Below, piece by piece: positions 9,963-11,809 of a stretch of DNA of 11,809 bases. The translations under genes and the position numbers were made by a program. A model generated the notes under the pieces. The model searched no databases. It was not told the origin of the DNA and saw nothing but the letters and a program-made list of their open reading frames with translations. Every line of letters begins with the position of its first letter. The first letter of the stretch is position 1. This DNA is from Oehlia diaphana (lineage: Eukaryota; Glomeromycota; Glomeromycetes; Glomerales; Glomeraceae). The DNA lies in the NCBI GenBank assembly GCA_003833135.1, contig QZLH01001311.1:23014-34822 (forward strand), in the 5' to 3' direction.

Positions 9963-11070
9963 GGTACATCTGTGATCAGAACTCCCATCAGTATAAAGTA
10001 ATAATATTGAAGACAAAAATTGATTACGATACTGATGATTTTGAGATTAAAAAATTCTGTTGATTATCTTAATGTATATCTACTTAATTGAAATATGACA
10101 TTTTTAAATTTGATATACACTTTATATTATAAAAAGATTCAGATATATTGTACAATATATTAATAAATAAAGAAATAAATGGCATTAATAATAACTTTGT
10201 GAAGTTATAATCTGTAACTGTGATTTCTCCTTCAGCTAGTGCTAAAGTTTTTTTACTATGAACGTCTATAGATGCTGGTACATCCTTATCAATAAGTACT
10301 TTATGTTTATTATTTGCTAAGATAAAATACTATATATAATCTTAATATTTGATATTAAATTTACATTCATATTTAAATAAAGTATAACAATAATGTTTAT
10401 CTTTACTGAATTTTCATAATAATTATAATTGCATCTTATATTTTACATTAAAATATCCAGTATATTGTAAAATCTTAGTAATATATACATTAGATGGTGC
10501 AAAATTTAATCTTATCTACTTTTTTGATGAAATAAAAATATCACTTGATAGAAAAGATTCTTGATATATTGCATTTAAGTGAGTAATAATTTTATTTTGC
10601 AACTCTCAAATAAATATAACATATATATAGATAAAATAGCACTTATTTAACATTCATTAACAACTATACATGCTGCCCAAATTATTTTAAAATGTTATAA
10701 TTATAAATTGGGATGCCGTAATTCATTCAGTTTATATGTAATTTACTATGTAAAGTGTTAAAATAATTTGGGATGCCATAATTAAATAATTTAGGCAACA
10801 TATATATTAACAACTGTATTATTGTACTAAAATATAAATAAAAAATAATTAATTTTACTATTAGAATATTAGAAAATACAAATTAGAAATTATTTAATAA
10901 CCTTATTAAAATATCTATTAAATTCATCATAAAATATATCAAATTTTGATTCTTAAAATCTATTATTAGTTCTTAAATCAATTATTATAGAAGAAATCTT
11001 TTAATAACATTGTAAGATGTAAACTTTCTTTCATCTTTTTGCTTATTTTATTATTTGGTAATGAAGCATC
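9963..11070 (-). pseudogene. Decayed transposase-like gene of a YTG(R)F...DHDFTK...TDGGPDHR-type family, split by a mini-element
   Basis: On the minus strand one reading frame can be followed from 10620 to 10084, broken only by in-frame stops, and gives IRLNFAPSNVYITKILQYTG, YFNVKYKMQ, KDKHYCYTLFKY, NNKHKVLIDKDVPA, EGEITVTDYNFTKLLLMP and NISESFYNIK. After a frame change, 10007-9963 reads LLLYTDGSSDHRCT. This order matches, from memory, a transposase-like family in Rhizophagus and other eukaryotes (YTGRF.VKY, DDKH, GDHDFTK, SFYRGQVF, YTDGGPDHR). Here the GGP of the last motif is GSS and GDHDF is TDYNF, so the copy is dead. Upstream, 11070-10981 is open and protein-like (DASLPNNKISKKM, then HLTMLLKDFFYNN), and after a frame change continues as KFDIFYDEFNRYF to about 10880. 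The mini-element 10666-10805 interrupts the remnant. The N-terminal part is less certain than 9963-10620. Confidence 0.65.
10666..10805. mobile_element. 140-bp MITE-like element with terminal inverted repeats and 10-bp target duplication
   Basis: The left end (ATACATGCTGCCCAAATTATTT, from 10666) and the reverse complement of the right end (ATATATGTTGCCTAAATTATTT, from 10805) match at 19 of 22 positions. The element is flanked exactly by a perfect direct duplication, ATTAACAACT, at 10656-10665 and 10806-10815. Internally, CCCAAATTATTTTAA (10676-10690) recurs inverted at 10758-10772, and TTGGGATGCC is present twice in direct orientation. There is no coding capacity. An 8-11 bp duplication is typical of Mutator-like elements, so a MULE-derived non-autonomous element is the best guess. 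It lies inside the minus-strand remnant and so is younger than it. Confidence 0.75.
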
Positions 11071-11263
11071 CACTGGTAAAAAAATGGTCTATCCTACACA
11101 TATCCTATACATATTTTACATATATCAGGTACTCAAAATGTAGAAAATCATACACAAATAATACATATATCATATACATATCGGATACTTATATATATTG
11201 TATACCTATCAGATACCTGATATGTGTAAGATATGTATAGGATAAATCATTTTTTTACCAGTG
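11071..11263. mobile_element. 193-bp non-autonomous inverted-repeat element with CACTGGTAAAAAAATG ends
   Basis: Both ends begin CACTGGTAAAAAAATG (11071-11086, and 11263-11248 on the minus strand), identical over 16 bp. The inverted repeats go on inward for about 50 bp (28 of 30 matching over ATCCTATACATAT...ATCAGGTA) once an 11 bp tandem duplication, CACATATCCTA, in the left arm is allowed for. The flanks are ATC on the left and ATT on the right, a possible worn 3 bp target duplication. CACTG-type ends with short duplications would suit the CACTA superfamily; this is tentative. Protein-like sequence begins right at the left border on the minus strand (DASLPNN), so it seems to have landed in the older remnant. 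The 61-codon open frame over it is only its TA-rich repeats. Confidence 0.75.
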
Positions 11264-11403
11264 ATTACCAGTTAAATCATAATATAGCATTCTAAGTGCT
11301 GATTTTGAAAGATTGTGAATTAGAGAATATTAAAAAAAATTTTTTTTTTATTAATTTTTATTTTAATTTTTATTGTAAACTGATTATGTTTATTATACCT
11401 TTT

Positions 11404-11512
11404 AAAATACATTTTTTCTCATTTGTTTTATACAATATACTGATATTATATCATTGATACAAATGATCATCTGTACTTTAAAAGTTTCATAATTTTCATT
11501 AATTTTATCAGT
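11404..11512 (-). pseudogene. Short coding-like fragment, possibly the upstream part of the minus-strand remnant
   Basis: On the minus strand, 36 codons are open from 11512 to a stop at 11404-11402, giving TDKINENYETFKVQMIICIN, then DIISVYCIKQMRKN. The composition (acidic, Cys/Met containing, no homopolymers) looks like real protein and not AT noise. AAAAGGTATAA follows at once and could be a 5' splice site. It ends at the border of the CAGT-type mini-element. I do not recognise the sequence. It could be an earlier exon of the remnant at 9963-11070, but nothing proves the link. Confidence 0.35.
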
Positions 11513-11513
11513 A

Positions 11514-11685
11514 CAGTCAAACTTTGATATAGCAAACCTTTGATATAGTAAATTTTTCAGACAACTATAATAAATTTCTTTTTGCTATAATGAATTAACT
11601 AATTAAATCTTGTAAAATTTTCATTATAACCCTATAGTGAAGTTGAGGTCTGAACCTTAGGATTCATTATAATAAGGATTAACTA
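11514..11685. mobile_element. Worn pogo/Tc1-type mini-element with CAGT ends and TA flanks
   Basis: The left end, CAGTCAAACTTTGATATAGC, follows a TA (11512-11513) and is close to the CAGT(C)GAAC.TCGATATA-type ends known from pogo/Tigger and other Tc1-mariner relatives. The inverted right end, read from 11685, is TAGTTAATCC...ATAATGAATCC and is followed by TA (11686-11687). The two arms agree at roughly two thirds of positions over 30 bp. CTTTGATATAG is tandemly repeated near the left end (11521-11531 and 11537-11547). At 172 bp it has no coding capacity. The right border is less certain than the left. Confidence 0.5.
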
Positions 11686-11715
11686 TATCAACATCAGGAA
11701 ATTATATAGTGCGAA

Positions 11716-11809
11716 AAGTTGCGCAAGTTTACACATCATAATATTTCGTAAGCTTCCAGACCCGCCGCAAGTTTGCGTAAGCGTAATATTTTGTAACTTT
11801 TTAAAATAT
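11716..11809. repeat. Two tandem copies of a roughly 44-bp unit at the right edge
   Basis: CGCAAGTTT occurs at 11722-11730 and 11766-11774, and (A/G)TAATATTT(C/T)GTAA follows each at 11738-11751 and 11783-11796, giving two imperfect units offset by 44-45 bp. The unit is richer in CG dinucleotides than the surroundings. It continues to the window edge, so the full repeat or element cannot be seen. Confidence 0.55.

Noticed and set aside
10084..10329. Separate exon with an ATATATAG acceptor on the minus strand
   Set aside because: The codons upstream of the apparent acceptor continue the same frame with family-like sequence (KDKHYCYTLFKY), so the TAG is better explained as a decayed in-frame codon.
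11055..11240. 61-codon Tyr/Ile/Thr-rich open frame
   Set aside because: It is the translated TA-rich arms of the inverted-repeat element 11071-11263.

Overview
The window reads as nuclear DNA of an arbuscular mycorrhizal fungus, most likely Rhizophagus or a close relative (Glomeromycotina). The evidence is the very AT-rich sequence, the long A/T homopolymers, genes broken by short 64-117 bp GT-AG introns, a BTB-BACK-TLDc protein and F-box proteins of the kinds that are massively expanded in that lineage, and decayed repeats in the flanks. The species call is inference; no marker gene is present.

Gene-bearing part, 1-7538. After a GC-rich, palindrome-bearing start (1-120) comes a complete BTB-BACK-TLDc gene (500-2021, +, 2 exons, 477 aa). 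It converges, across a 728 bp gap, on an F-box gene (3879-2750, -, 2 exons, 346 aa). That gene shares a 394 bp divergent promoter region with an F-box protein carrying a CxxC...CxxC pair (4274-5081, +, 2 exons, 236 aa). Next, in tandem, is a complete pyruvate decarboxylase gene (5490-7538, +, 5 exons, 572 aa) with all catalytic residues. All exon joins were worked out by hand from reading frame, splice consensus and family alignment. The genes do not form an obvious pathway: one is fermentative metabolism and three are adaptor-type proteins (putative Cullin3/SCF substrate receptors or stress-related TLDc).

Repeat-bearing part, 7539-11809. No intact gene is visible, but the stretch is not empty. 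It holds two heavily decayed transposase-like coding remnants. One (7911-8786, +) has a central piece of about 125 bp flipped in place. The other (about 9963-11070, -) can be read for over 500 bp in one frame interrupted only by stop codons, and ends in a YTDGxxDHR motif. Three short non-autonomous inverted-repeat elements lie in or beside the second remnant: 10666-10805 with a perfect 10 bp target duplication, 11071-11263 with CACTGGTAAAAAAATG ends, and 11514-11685 with pogo/Tc1-like CAGT ends. A spaced GCCAAAACT repeat block (9511-9921) and a 44 bp tandem repeat at the right edge complete the region. The nesting gives a relative history: remnant first, mini-elements later.

I found no RNA genes, no CRISPR and no clearly novel biochemical system. 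The most unusual signals are the in-place inversion inside the first remnant and the nested mini-elements with readable boundaries.
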